Positions 1 to 7,390 of a DNA stretch of 25,981 bases are shown here, piece by piece; within the stretch, counting starts at the first letter, position 1, and each line of letters begins with the position of its first letter. The notes beneath the pieces were generated by a model. The model worked only from the letters and a program-made list of their open reading frames with translations, was not told the origin of the DNA and did no database searches. The position numbers and the translations under genes are program-made. The DNA comes from Oribacterium sp. UBA4274 (GTDB lineage Bacteria; Bacillota; Clostridia; Lachnospirales; Lachnospiraceae). The stretch is from positions 705-26,685 of the forward strand of contig DGVW01000069.1 of assembly GCA_002396005.1 (NCBI GenBank). Reading direction: 5' to 3'.

Positions 1-105
1 GAGAAGGTTCAGTTCGGTGACCGTGTAGTTGGTATCATCGAGGGACGTGATGGAACAATTATGGATGTTGTACGTCAGATCAAGCCATTTGAGTTCAAGG
101 ATTGA
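1..105 (+). CDS. citF: Citrate lyase alpha subunit, C-terminal end (partial)
   Basis: Only the last 34 codons are in the window, and the reading frame is open from base 1 to the TGA at 103-105. The peptide contains DRVVGIIEGRDGTIMDVVRQ, which matches the conserved end of CitF (in enterobacteria roughly DRVVAVVRYRDGSVIDVVHQ, from memory). CitF is the acetyl-ACP:citrate ACP transferase subunit of the cytoplasmic citrate lyase complex, which splits citrate to acetate and oxaloacetate. The call is supported by context: citX, citG and citC, the maturation genes of the same enzyme, follow within 7 kb. citD and citE would be expected just upstream, outside the window. Confidence 0.85.
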   Translation, partial: EKVQFGDRVVGIIEGRDGTIMDVVRQIKPFEFKD

Positions 106-173
106 TAAAAGTCTGAAAGTTAAACTGATAGTTTAGATTATATTTATATATAATATCTAGATAAAAAAGATAT

Positions 174-222
174 ATGGTGTCGTGATCGATCAGGGGGATA
201 AGTCACGGCACCATTTCTTTTT
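174..222 (+). terminator. Rho-independent terminator after citF
   Basis: A 12-bp stem (ATGGTGTCGTGA at 174-185 with TCACGGCACCAT at 203-214, one G-T wobble) is followed by a T-rich tract (214-222). It would end the citF transcript and separate it from the accessory genes downstream. Confidence 0.85.
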
Positions 223-320
223 GCCCTTGTTATAGGTCTCCATAACATACTAAAACACACGTGTTTATGCAGTTTTTAATGACAACTTATTGATTTATGG
301 TGGCGAAAATATCTAAGTAT

Positions 321-351
321 TAAACAGATAGTATAACTGTCGTGTTATAAT
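321..351 (+). promoter_or_regulatory. Extended -10 sigma-A-type promoter for the citC-like/citX/citG group
   Basis: The sequence TGTTATAAT (343-351) is a perfect extended -10 element. The -35 region is weak (TAAACA at 321-326, 19-bp spacing), which fits an extended -10 promoter. It lies after the citF terminator and 57 bp before the next gene. The rest of the 303-bp gap (106-408) shows only the terminator and A/T-rich DNA. Confidence 0.6.
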
Positions 352-408
352 CAAATATATGTCATGAGGTCTATGTTTCGTTTAGAATAAAAGCGGGAGA
401 TAGACATT

Positions 409-1116
409 GTGACATCAGGAAAGAAGGCTAAATCCATACTTCTTAAGAATAACGGATTGGATAGAGATATGACTGATAATTTTTATTTTGCTGAAGGCTA
501 TCCCTTTATGGGGAGAGAACTTGAGAGGCTGAAGGCATTCCTGAAAGACAGGGGCCTCGACTATGATGAAAATATAACTTATACAGCTTGCATAATGGAT
601 GAAAATACGGGTGAAATAGCTGCCACCGGGTCTATGAGTGGGATCATCCTTAAATGTGTTGCGGTGTCTCAGAATCATCATGGACAGGGACTCCTTAATG
701 ACCTGATGTCTAAGCTGTATGAAACAATGTACAATAAAGGTAGTGTTCATTTTATAGGGTTTACTAAGCCTGAGAACCTGGGAGTATTTGGACATATGGG
801 ATTATATCCTATAGTCTCAACGGATCATATAGTTTATCTTGAAAACCGTAAGGATGAGTTCAAAAAGTATCTTGATAAGCTTAGAGAAAAAGCAGGTAAG
901 AAAAAATGTGGAAGTTTGAAAGATGATTTGCTGGAGCAGGAACTCATAAAATGCCTGGATGCTGGCGCACCTGACAGGATAGCATTTCCGGGATATCTGA
1001 TTCCGCCAGAACAGATGCCGACATATTTCATAAAGGATAAAGAGAAATCGATGGAATATAGAAAAGAATTGTTTCTGAAGGTTCAGGAAGAGATAAAAAA
1101 GGCAATTGCATTATAA
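409..1116 (+). CDS. GNAT-family acetyltransferase, paralogue of the N-terminal half of CitC
   Basis: The GTG start at 409 has GGGAGA (395-400) at good spacing. Residues 20-160 align with the N-terminal GNAT domain of the full CitC encoded at 6117-7292: both share a YTA(C/A)ML-like strand, an (I)ILKCVAVS / LRCMAVS strand followed by the acetyl-CoA loop (NHHGQGL here, DHQGEAL in CitC), a GxxxxxxFxxxGL segment, and a helix ending YL(D/E)KLR. The protein then stops resembling CitC. The nucleotidyltransferase domain (NANPFT..GH) is absent and is replaced by a tail of about 65 residues containing PPEQMPTYFIKDKEKS, which I do not recognise. It should therefore not be able to adenylate acetate as CitC does. 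It might act as a cofactor or protein acetyltransferase, or as a partner of CitC; the substrate is unknown. The position directly before citX suggests a role in citrate lyase activation. Confidence 0.7.
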   Translation: MTSGKKAKSILLKNNGLDRDMTDNFYFAEGYPFMGRELERLKAFLKDRGLDYDENITYTACIMDENTGEIAATGSMSGIILKCVAVSQNHHGQGLLNDLMSKLYETMYNKGSVHFIGFTKPENLGVFGHMGLYPIVSTDHIVYLENRKDEFKKYLDKLREKAGKKKCGSLKDDLLEQELIKCLDAGAPDRIAFPGYLIPPEQMPTYFIKDKEKSMEYRKELFLKVQEEIKKAIAL

Positions 1117-1310
1117 CTAATGTAAAGGGACACTATAGCTGGTACAGCGTTTACCGGGTCTCTACTCTATGATGTGAATGTCAAAAGTATTTATCACTCA
1201 CTAATGATGGAGGCATGCACACATTTGTGCTCGGGAGGGGCAGAGTTCTATTGTTCAATGTACCAGAGTTAACCTGACAAATATTAAATTGAAAGTGCTG
1301 ATAGAAGTAT
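1117..1310 (+). promoter_or_regulatory. Intercistronic leader of citX with a possible folded RNA
   Basis: This 194-bp gap contains no credible gene. CTGGTACA (1139-1146) is exactly complementary to TGTACCAG (1259-1266) and could close a 128-nt domain. Inside are ACTCT/AGAGT (1164-1168/1242-1246) and a compact hairpin GCACA-catt-TGTGC (1217-1230). It does not match any riboswitch class I know well enough to name. A 22-nt motif at 1168-1189 recurs before citG. Confidence 0.35.
1168..1189 (+). repeat. 22-nt leader motif, copy 1 (before citX)
   Basis: The core TATGATGTGAATGTCAAAAG plus TA matches the stretch at 1859-1880 at 19 of 22 positions without gaps. A cytosine-rich ATCAC word follows both copies. 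Confidence 0.5.
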
Positions 1311-1853
1311 ATGAATGGAGATTTTTTTAATCATGAAGTAACGGTTCCTGAAATGCTTATGGCAAGGGATCATAGAGTTGAGATGCAGAGAGAGCTTATA
1401 AGTTCTATAGGTAATCCTGTGGTTTGTTTTATGCTTAACATTCCGGGACCTCGTAAAGTCAGTGAAGATTTTAAGTGGGCTTTTGATGAGGGGATAAAGA
1501 GAATCAAAGGTAAACTGGACGATTATGGCCTGATGATAAACAAAGATGCGGTGGAAGAAAATGTAACCGGATATGTTTTTTATGCATCTGTAAAGGGCGA
1601 TGCAGTTGATATAAAAAAAGCTATGTGTGAGATCGAAGAAGCTGACAGAATGGGACGCATCTTTGACATAGATGTTTTGAGAACTGATGGCAGTAAGGTG
1701 AGCCGGGAGGAGTTTGGTATGGGCCCTCGTAAGTGCCTCATGTGTGAACTGGAAGCTCATCTTTGCGCTCGCAATCGTACTCATACCATTGGGGAAATGG
1801 TTGAAGAAATACATGGAATCATCAGAGCGGTCAGAGAGCAGAAACAGTTTTAA
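1311..1853 (+). CDS. citX: Apo-citrate lyase phosphoribosyl-dephospho-CoA transferase
   Basis: CitX transfers the phosphoribosyl-dephospho-CoA prosthetic group onto a serine of the citrate lyase acyl carrier protein CitD. The 180-residue product has the family length and signatures: an N-terminal VPEMLMARDHRVEMQ segment, GRIFDIDVL (about residues 119-127), a PRKC..CE motif (about 139-145), and a C-terminal CARNRTH block. The ATG at 1311 is the first possible start, because a TAG lies in frame at 1302-1304. No Shine-Dalgarno sequence is evident, so translation may depend on the structured leader or on transcription-coupled effects. citG follows 36 bp downstream. Identification is strong. Confidence 0.9.
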   Translation: MNGDFFNHEVTVPEMLMARDHRVEMQRELISSIGNPVVCFMLNIPGPRKVSEDFKWAFDEGIKRIKGKLDDYGLMINKDAVEENVTGYVFYASVKGDAVDIKKAMCEIEEADRMGRIFDIDVLRTDGSKVSREEFGMGPRKCLMCELEAHLCARNRTHTIGEMVEEIHGIIRAVREQKQF

Positions 1854-1858
1854 AATTT

Positions 1859-1880
1859 TATGATGTAAGGGTCAAAAGTA
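1859..1880 (+). repeat. 22-nt leader motif, copy 2 (before citG)
   Basis: TATGATGTAAGGGTCAAAAG plus TA occupies most of the 36-bp citX-citG gap and matches 1168-1189 at 19 of 22 positions. It contains the only purine-rich run (AAGGG) upstream of citG, about 18 nt from the start codon. Confidence 0.5.
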
Positions 1881-1889
1881 CAAAATCAC

Positions 1890-2918
1890 ATGCAGTTTAA
1901 AGATACAAAAACAGTGCATAACCCTGAGGAAATTGTGGAAATCGTCGGGTGGTATGTCCGAAATGCACTTCTTGGAGAAGTTTATGCTACACCAAAACCC
2001 GGTCTGGTGGATCGCAGAGATACAGGTTCACATAAGGATATGACTTATGAAACCTTTCTTGCAAGTACAGAGGCCATAACTCCGTATCTTGTGGAAATGT
2101 TCAAGGCCGGAATGAATGCTTCTTCCAAAGGTTATGAAGATAATGAGTTTACACGTGAGGAACAGATATTTTTAGACATTCGCGGAATAGGCATTGAAGC
2201 TGAAAAGGCGATGAATAGAGCAACCGGAAATGTAAATACCCATAAAGGAATGATATTTACAATGGGTATACTGCTTTGTGCTGCAGGAATACTGGTTGAT
2301 GCAAAGCTGTCTGAGGGAGCTGGAGGACAGATTTTTGAAGCTGACAAAATCCTCGATATGGGATGCCGTATGACAAAACGGATTCTGGAAAAGGATTTTG
2401 AAGATATGAAAATACGTGAACCTGTGTCACATGGCGAGAAGCTTTACCATAGGTATGGTGAGAGAGGAATCCGTGGGCAGGCAATTGAAGGTTTTCCTGT
2501 CATCAGAGAGATAGGAATTCCTGCTATGAGAAAGTTTCTTGCTATTACATCAGACGAGGAATTGAGGAGAGATATAGCATCGAAAGCTTCATTACGTCAG
2601 TCACTCCTGGATGATGCCGGAAGTATGAGAGATGAACATTTTGAAAATGCTGTTAACATCAGTACTCTGATCGCCATAATGTCGGAGCTTTCGGATACCA
2701 ATGTTCTCACCAGAAGTTCATATGAAGATATGCAATGGCTTAAGGAGGAAAGTAAAAGAATATTAGATATTGGAGCGTGTTTCAGTGAAGAGGGCTTGGT
2801 TCTCATAGAGGAGCTTAACCTGAAATGTATAGAGAAAAATATCAGTCCGGGAGGTGCGGCCGATATTCTGGCTGTGACCATACTGCTGTTAAAACTGGAG
2901 GGGATTAATTATGTATGA
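1890..2918 (+). CDS. citG: Triphosphoribosyl-dephospho-CoA synthase
   Basis: CitG makes the citrate lyase cofactor precursor 2'-(5''-triphosphoribosyl)-3'-dephospho-CoA from ATP and dephospho-CoA, the substrate used by CitX. The family blocks are present in order: EVYATPKPGLVDRRDTGSH (about residues 31-49), IGIEAEKAMNRATGNVNTHKG (about 94-115), SHGEKLYHRYGERGIRGQA (about 180-200), and GFPVIREIGIP. The length (342 residues) is somewhat longer than the roughly 290 residues of the enterobacterial enzyme because of added helices toward the C-terminus. In-frame TAA at 1866-1868 makes ATG 1890 the first possible start; no strong ribosome site is visible. The stop overlaps the next gene by 8 bp. Confidence 0.9.
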   Translation: MQFKDTKTVHNPEEIVEIVGWYVRNALLGEVYATPKPGLVDRRDTGSHKDMTYETFLASTEAITPYLVEMFKAGMNASSKGYEDNEFTREEQIFLDIRGIGIEAEKAMNRATGNVNTHKGMIFTMGILLCAAGILVDAKLSEGAGGQIFEADKILDMGCRMTKRILEKDFEDMKIREPVSHGEKLYHRYGERGIRGQAIEGFPVIREIGIPAMRKFLAITSDEELRRDIASKASLRQSLLDDAGSMRDEHFENAVNISTLIAIMSELSDTNVLTRSSYEDMQWLKEESKRILDIGACFSEEGLVLIEELNLKCIEKNISPGGAADILAVTILLLKLEGINYV

Positions 2919-4677
2919 GTGTCCTAACTGTGGAGGAGATCTGCGATTTGATATAACGTCACAGCTCTTGAAATGTGAACATTGTGACAGTACTTTTGAT
3001 CCTTATTCGGTGAATAAAGATCAGGATGCGGGTGAAATCAAAGTTTCATCGGACGATCGTAATAACATACTTAATACAGGAAATGATGAAGATGCTGACA
3101 TTAAAGGAGGAGCTGCTGTACCAAAGAAAAATGAATATCAGGTAACTGTTTTTACCTGTAAAAGCTGTGGCGCGGAAATTTCCAGTACAAATCTAAGCGC
3201 AACAGGATTCTGCAGTTACTGCGGGCAGCCTGCTGTATTCTCATCAAGAATTAAAAATGAGAGAAAACCTGAGAAAATCATACCGTTCAGAATTGATAAG
3301 AATGATTGCAGAGATAGGTTTGTAAAGCATATGAAAGGTGCACTTTATGTACCTAAAGAGTATACAGATCCTGAAGCCCTGTCTAATTTCGTAGGCATTT
3401 ACATGCCATATTGGGTCTATGATTTCAAAGTAGGACCGGAGGCTCAGATTCCTGCGACACGTTCAAAGCGTAAAGGAAATTATATCTACACGGATAAATA
3501 TAACCTGTCAGTGGGGATAGAGGGTGAGTTCAAGGGAATTGCATTTGATGCATCAAGCTCTTTTGATGATCATATCGCGGAGGTCATAGCACCGTATGAA
3601 TCGAAAGACATGGTGGAGTTTACTCCATCGTTTTTGTGCGGATTCTATGCAGATGTTCCGGATGTGCCGTCCAATGTATATCAGGATGACGCTGAGGCTG
3701 CAGTTCTCAATTATATTTATGATGGTTTAGACTCGAACTGTTTTAAGAACGGCCTTGAAAGAAATGAGAAAAGCCTCAGCAATACGGATAGTGCAAAGGC
3801 AAGCGTCAATCTCAAGTATGAGGGTGAAAAGGAGGCGATGCTTCCGGTATGGTTCCTGACCTACAGAAAGGATGACAGAGTGTGCTATTCTGTGGTGAAT
3901 GGAGTAAGCGGCAAGATATCAGCAGATGTTCCGGTGGACTATAAAAAGTTCTATCTGGTTTCGGCTGTCATGGCTATACCGATATTTTTTATGCTGAATC
4001 TGGGGCTGACATTGCAGGCTCATGTCACATTGTTTATTTCAATCGTACTTTCACTTATCATCCTTTTGATCTATATGAAGGAGATAAAGAACATTGATGC
4101 CCGGGAGAACAGACTGAACGATCAGGGTTATGCTGCAGTGAGACTTGGTGGGAAGCTTGCTTCCGGAGAAACTGTACAGAATAATGCCTTCAAGAATTCG
4201 AGCTTCAAAACTGCCAAGAAGAAAAGCTCATTTGGATTTGTAGATATAATCGTATATCTGCTTGCGGCATATTGGGTACTGAATATGGCTCTGGGACTTT
4301 TGTATCTGATTGTGGACTTCTGGCCATTTATTGTGTTCGGTTTGGGCATAATAGGGATTTGGTTTTTAGTTGATATGATCAATGAGAAAAACAACGGAAA
4401 GAAGCAGACCAAGTCAAAGAACAAAGGTAAAGCTGAAGCAAAAAAGAAGAAAAGCTATTCCTGCTTTGATGTATGGGGCATAGTAGGAGGCATTATTATA
4501 GCCGTTATAACATTTGTTTGGAATCCTATTGATGACATTTACTATTATGTAGCAAGTACGGCTGTTTTTGCCGGTGCAGTGCTGACTATAACCGGAATGA
4601 TCAGAAAATATAATCTTTTGTCGACACATCCGATTCCTGAGTACTTTGACAGAGATGGAGGTAATGTTCATGCGTAA
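2911..4677 (+). CDS. Double zinc-ribbon integral membrane protein
   Basis: The first residues hold a rubredoxin-type zinc ribbon (C4-x2-C7 ... C22-x2-C25) and a second ribbon follows (C83-x2-C86 ... C101-x2-C104). A soluble region of about 240 residues separates these from hydrophobic segments at about 347-368, 371-388, 441-466, 468-492 and 522-570. A very lysine-rich linker (about 493-515) lies between the last membrane groups. Proteins of this type are annotated as TFIIB-type zinc-ribbon-containing proteins of unknown function and are often followed by a TPM-domain protein, as here. GGAGGGG (2897-2903) lies 7 nt before ATG 2911, and the start overlaps the citG stop by 8 bp, implying translational coupling to the citrate lyase genes. 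The ribbon pair suggests a scaffold or interaction role. I do not claim a reaction. Confidence 0.7.
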   Translation: MYECPNCGGDLRFDITSQLLKCEHCDSTFDPYSVNKDQDAGEIKVSSDDRNNILNTGNDEDADIKGGAAVPKKNEYQVTVFTCKSCGAEISSTNLSATGFCSYCGQPAVFSSRIKNERKPEKIIPFRIDKNDCRDRFVKHMKGALYVPKEYTDPEALSNFVGIYMPYWVYDFKVGPEAQIPATRSKRKGNYIYTDKYNLSVGIEGEFKGIAFDASSSFDDHIAEVIAPYESKDMVEFTPSFLCGFYADVPDVPSNVYQDDAEAAVLNYIYDGLDSNCFKNGLERNEKSLSNTDSAKASVNLKYEGEKEAMLPVWFLTYRKDDRVCYSVVNGVSGKISADVPVDYKKFYLVSAVMAIPIFFMLNLGLTLQAHVTLFISIVLSLIILLIYMKEIKNIDARENRLNDQGYAAVRLGGKLASGETVQNNAFKNSSFKTAKKKSSFGFVDIIVYLLAAYWVLNMALGLLYLIVDFWPFIVFGLGIIGIWFLVDMINEKNNGKKQTKSKNKGKAEAKKKKSYSCFDVWGIVGGIIIAVITFVWNPIDDIYYYVASTAVFAGAVLTITGMIRKYNLLSTHPIPEYFDRDGGNVHA

Positions 4678-5692
4678 TACAAAGAATAAGACAATGAATA
4701 TACTGCTGTCTGGCATTTTACTCCATAAGCTGCGACAATTTAAGGTCAATAAAAGAATAATGAGAAATAATCCGGTTTCCAGATTTCTGAGAGCTATGAT
4801 GGCTGTGATTATCATAGTGTTTGTGTTTGCCTCAGAGTCATGGGCAGACAATATAGAGACACAGCCGGAGGAAACGGAGTATACAGAGTATGATTCAGGT
4901 GCTGAGTATGATCATATGGATGAGACATTTGAAGAACCTGAAGAGTACAAGATATCGTATACTGATGAAAACTATTATAAATACCAGAATCCTGATACAG
5001 GATATGTTGTTTATATATGTGATGAAGCGGATCTGTTCACTGATGAGGAGGAAGACAATCTTCTGGAAGAGATGATGCCAATTACGGATTATGGAAATGC
5101 TGCCTTAGCAACCATTGACGAGCATCATACATATTCTACAGCTTATTATACTGAGAAGAGATATCAGGAACTTTTTGACTGGGATAGCGGAACAATGTTC
5201 ATGATTGATATGTATGACAGAGAGATATACATACATAGTGACGGAAATCTATATAAAACGGTTAATGACGGTAAGGCGCTTACCATCACAGATAATGTTT
5301 ATAAGCTGGCGGGTAAAGGTGATTACTATGGCTGTGCAAGTCTTGTATTTGATCAGATGAGAAGAGTCCTTCAGGGAGAGCACATCGCACAGCCTATGAA
5401 GTATACGAGTAATGCTATCTTGGCTTTGGTTTTGGCACTGCTTATGAATTTTGGATTATTGGTTTTATCACGCAGGGCATATAAGAAGGAGCAATCTTCA
5501 AGAGATATGATGCTTCATGCATTACAAACCTTCAGCATCGGAAAGGTGACGGAAAACTTTTTATCACAGACCAAGGTATATTCGCCGCCATCTTCTTCAT
5601 CATCAGGAAGCCATCACAGTGGCGGCCATAGTAGTGGCGGCCACCATAGCAGCGGAGGCCACCACGGCGGAGGCGGCGGCCATAGATTTTAG
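4670..5692 (+). CDS. TPM-domain membrane protein with His/Gly/Ser-rich tail
   Basis: I chose ATG 4670 because GGAGG (4657-4661) sits 8 nt upstream; upstream TTG and ATG codons in frame are too close to or before this site. The 340-residue product has a hydrophobic signal or anchor (about residues 38-55, likely cleavage near SWA-D), an acidic stretch, a TPM domain (about 113-238, starting with GYVVYICDEADLFTDEEE and containing FMIDMYDREIYI), a membrane helix (about 247-267) and a low-complexity tail (305-340) of Ser, Gly and about ten His residues. TPM (TLP18.3/Psb32/MOLO-1) domains act in membrane protein turnover or assembly in other systems. The start overlaps the zinc-ribbon gene by 8 bp, so the two products likely form one complex, with the domain on the outer face and the tail inside or the reverse. 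The tail could bind metal. Confidence 0.75.
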   Translation: MRNTKNKTMNILLSGILLHKLRQFKVNKRIMRNNPVSRFLRAMMAVIIIVFVFASESWADNIETQPEETEYTEYDSGAEYDHMDETFEEPEEYKISYTDENYYKYQNPDTGYVVYICDEADLFTDEEEDNLLEEMMPITDYGNAALATIDEHHTYSTAYYTEKRYQELFDWDSGTMFMIDMYDREIYIHSDGNLYKTVNDGKALTITDNVYKLAGKGDYYGCASLVFDQMRRVLQGEHIAQPMKYTSNAILALVLALLMNFGLLVLSRRAYKKEQSSRDMMLHALQTFSIGKVTENFLSQTKVYSPPSSSSSGSHHSGGHSSGGHHSSGGHHGGGGGHRF

Positions 5693-5701
5693 AGAGTGGA
5701 G

Positions 5702-5737
5702 GAGTTTTCCATCAGGAAAACTCCGACCGACATGGCA
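5702..5737 (+). repeat. 36-bp direct repeat, copy 1
   Basis: This is a hairpin (GAGTTTTCC-atca-GGAAAACTC) followed by the non-palindromic word CGACCGACATGGCA. It is identical over all 36 bases to 5840-5875, 138 bp downstream; flanking bases differ on both sides. Confidence 0.85.
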
Positions 5738-5839
5738 GTTTTTCTGCCAGGAAAAACTGTTTTGCGAAGCAAAATCTGCGCCGGGGGTCAGACCCGGTGC
5801 AGACCAAGCGGAGCGCAGCGGGAACGGCCAAGTAAAAAA

Positions 5840-5875
5840 GAGTTTTCCATCAGGAAAACTCCGACCGACATGGCA
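5840..5875 (+). repeat. 36-bp direct repeat, copy 2
   Basis: Exact copy of 5702-5737, including the 14-base word after the hairpin. The exact identity suggests recent duplication or a dispersed repeat family. Confidence 0.85.
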
Positions 5876-6116
5876 AAAAAGAGAAAATGCCATAGAAAAG
5901 TGCTTCGCACAGGCATTTTCGTTTGATTTCGACGGAGTCGAAACCAGCCTCGCCGGCTGGGCGGCATCCGCATTAAAAAATGCGGATAAATCCCCGAAGG
6001 GATTAGGTGAAGGCCTACCAAAGGCCGAACCTAACCGGAATAGGGTTTCAAAACGCAGTTGAATGCGTTTTGAAATCTCGCACAATAATAAACAGAAAAG
6101 GATAATAGATAATACA

Positions 6117-7292
6117 ATGTCAGAAGCAAATTATGCAATATCTTCGGTGGGTCCTCGTGACCGATATATGATGGAACAAGTTGAACAGTTACTGGAGAGG
6201 GAAGGCATTCACCTTGATGCTCATCTTGATTATACAGCGGCGATGCTGGATGATGATTACAATGTCATCGCCACCGGTAGCTGTTTTGGTAATACATTAA
6301 GATGTATGGCGGTTAGTTCAGACCATCAGGGTGAGGCTCTCATGAATGATATCGTTTCTCATCTTATCGAGTATCAGTACGGAAGGGGTAACTATCACCT
6401 GTTCCTTTATACCAAATGCAATACTTCGCAGTTTTTCCAGAGCCTCGGGTTCAGAGAGATAGCCCGTATGGAAGAGTCCAATATAGTTTTTATGGAGAAC
6501 AAGAGAACCGGTTTTTCGGATTATCTTGAGAAGCTTAGGAAAGAGTCTGTTGAGCAGCTAAAGAATATGACATCAGAAAAAGCTGCCAAGTATCTGTCTG
6601 TTTTAGACGGTGATGCTTCAGATACCGGTTCCGGTTGTGACTCAGGAAACAGTGACAGAGCAAAGTCACAAACAGACCTAAAGATTGGCGCAGTAGTTAT
6701 GAATGCCAATCCATTTACATTGGGACATCAGTACCTTGTAGAGAAAGCTGTTGAAGGTTGTGATATACTTCATCTTTTCATGGTTTCGGAAGATGCGAGT
6801 CTGGTTCCCTTTGAAGTGAGAAAGAAACTTATTGAGGAAGGAACCGCCGGATTCAAAAACATCATCTATCATGATTCCGGTTCGTATATAATAAGCTCAG
6901 CTACTTTCCCGGCATATTTCCAGAAAGGAGATAATGCTGTCATCAAGAGTCAGGCAGGTATAGATCTTGAGGTTTTCAGCGGTATATCGGGGAAGCTCTG
7001 TATCAATGCAAGATTTGTGGGAGATGAGCCGACATCTCTCGTTACAGGCATTTATAACGACATAATGTCAGAAGCTCTTCCTGAATCCGGAGTTGAATGT
7101 CATATCATTCCGAGAAAAGAGTTTGATGGAAAAGCTATTTCGGCTTCCACTGTCAGACAGGCTATACATGATGGTGATATGGAGACGGTGAAGAATCTTG
7201 TTCCGGAAACGACCTTCAATTACTTTGCCAGCGACGAAGCTAAATCAGTAATTGAAAAGATAAAAGCGGAAAACGATGTGATACATTACTAA
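6117..7292 (+). CDS. citC: [Citrate [pro-3S]-lyase] ligase
   Basis: CitC acetylates the thiol of the citrate lyase prosthetic group with acetate and ATP, switching the enzyme on. The 391-residue product has an N-terminal GNAT domain (about residues 20-150, LRCMAVSSDHQGEAL) and a C-terminal nucleotidyltransferase domain beginning IGAVVMNANPFTLGHQYLV (about 200-220), with the HxGH-like TLGH nucleotide motif, then HLFMVSEDASLVPFEVR, GSYIISSATFPAYF, RFVGDEP and ISASTVRQ. All of these are found in E. coli CitC. I chose ATG 6117 because it aligns with the start of E. coli CitC and has AAAGGA at 6097-6102; the earlier ATG at 6063 is buried in a 12-bp hairpin stem and lacks a ribosome site. An acidic/serine linker (about 175-200) is longer than in E. 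coli. The gene is separated from citX and citG by the membrane protein pair and the hairpin array. Confidence 0.93.
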   Translation: MSEANYAISSVGPRDRYMMEQVEQLLEREGIHLDAHLDYTAAMLDDDYNVIATGSCFGNTLRCMAVSSDHQGEALMNDIVSHLIEYQYGRGNYHLFLYTKCNTSQFFQSLGFREIARMEESNIVFMENKRTGFSDYLEKLRKESVEQLKNMTSEKAAKYLSVLDGDASDTGSGCDSGNSDRAKSQTDLKIGAVVMNANPFTLGHQYLVEKAVEGCDILHLFMVSEDASLVPFEVRKKLIEEGTAGFKNIIYHDSGSYIISSATFPAYFQKGDNAVIKSQAGIDLEVFSGISGKLCINARFVGDEPTSLVTGIYNDIMSEALPESGVECHIIPRKEFDGKAISASTVRQAIHDGDMETVKNLVPETTFNYFASDEAKSVIEKIKAENDVIHY

Positions 7293-7390
7293 ATCATAAA
7301 ACTATATGATTCAATATCTAACGAGAGGTATACTTCTCTTTCCACGTGTTATAGGTAAACATTTTAAAGTGATATAAACTAAGACATTTT

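Larger units (their letters stand above)
5701..6075 (+). repeat. Array of at least twelve consecutive local hairpins
   Basis: Immediately after the TPM gene, almost every base lies in a short perfect or near-perfect hairpin. Stems (left/right arms): 5701-5710/5715-5724; 5736-5744/5751-5759; 5760-5765/5769-5774; 5776-5785/5793-5802; 5840-5848/5853-5861; 5883-5891/5912-5920 enclosing 5900-5903/5907-5910; 5927-5933/5937-5943; 5944-5949/5955-5960; 5966-5974/5979-5987; 5989-5994/5999-6004; 6003-6008/6029-6034 enclosing 6012-6016/6022-6026; and 6046-6057/6064-6075. The stems differ in sequence except for one duplicated unit. The stretch is more GC-rich than the flanks and leaves long open frames on both strands, which I regard as a by-product of the composition. 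This accounts for the entire gap before citC. Confidence 0.75.

Noticed and set aside
1204..1272. 22-codon Cys-containing frame (MMEACTHLCSGG...) in the citX leader
   Set aside because: There is no ribosome site, and the frame lies inside the proposed folded region. It could be chance, and I know of no similar peptide.
5701..5880. CRISPR array
   Set aside because: There are only two identical units, each itself a hairpin, separated by 102 bp of other hairpins. There is no regular spacer pattern and no cas gene.
5603..6085. Long open frames on both strands across the hairpin array (160 codons minus, 147 codons plus)
   Set aside because: They overlap the TPM gene and follow the hairpin repeats. 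The translations are mirror-like repeats of the palindromes with no domain, no ribosome site and no coding character.
6063..6116. N-terminal extension of CitC from ATG 6063
   Set aside because: The ATG is in the 3' arm region of a 12-bp hairpin and has no ribosome site. ATG 6117 aligns with the start of E. coli CitC.
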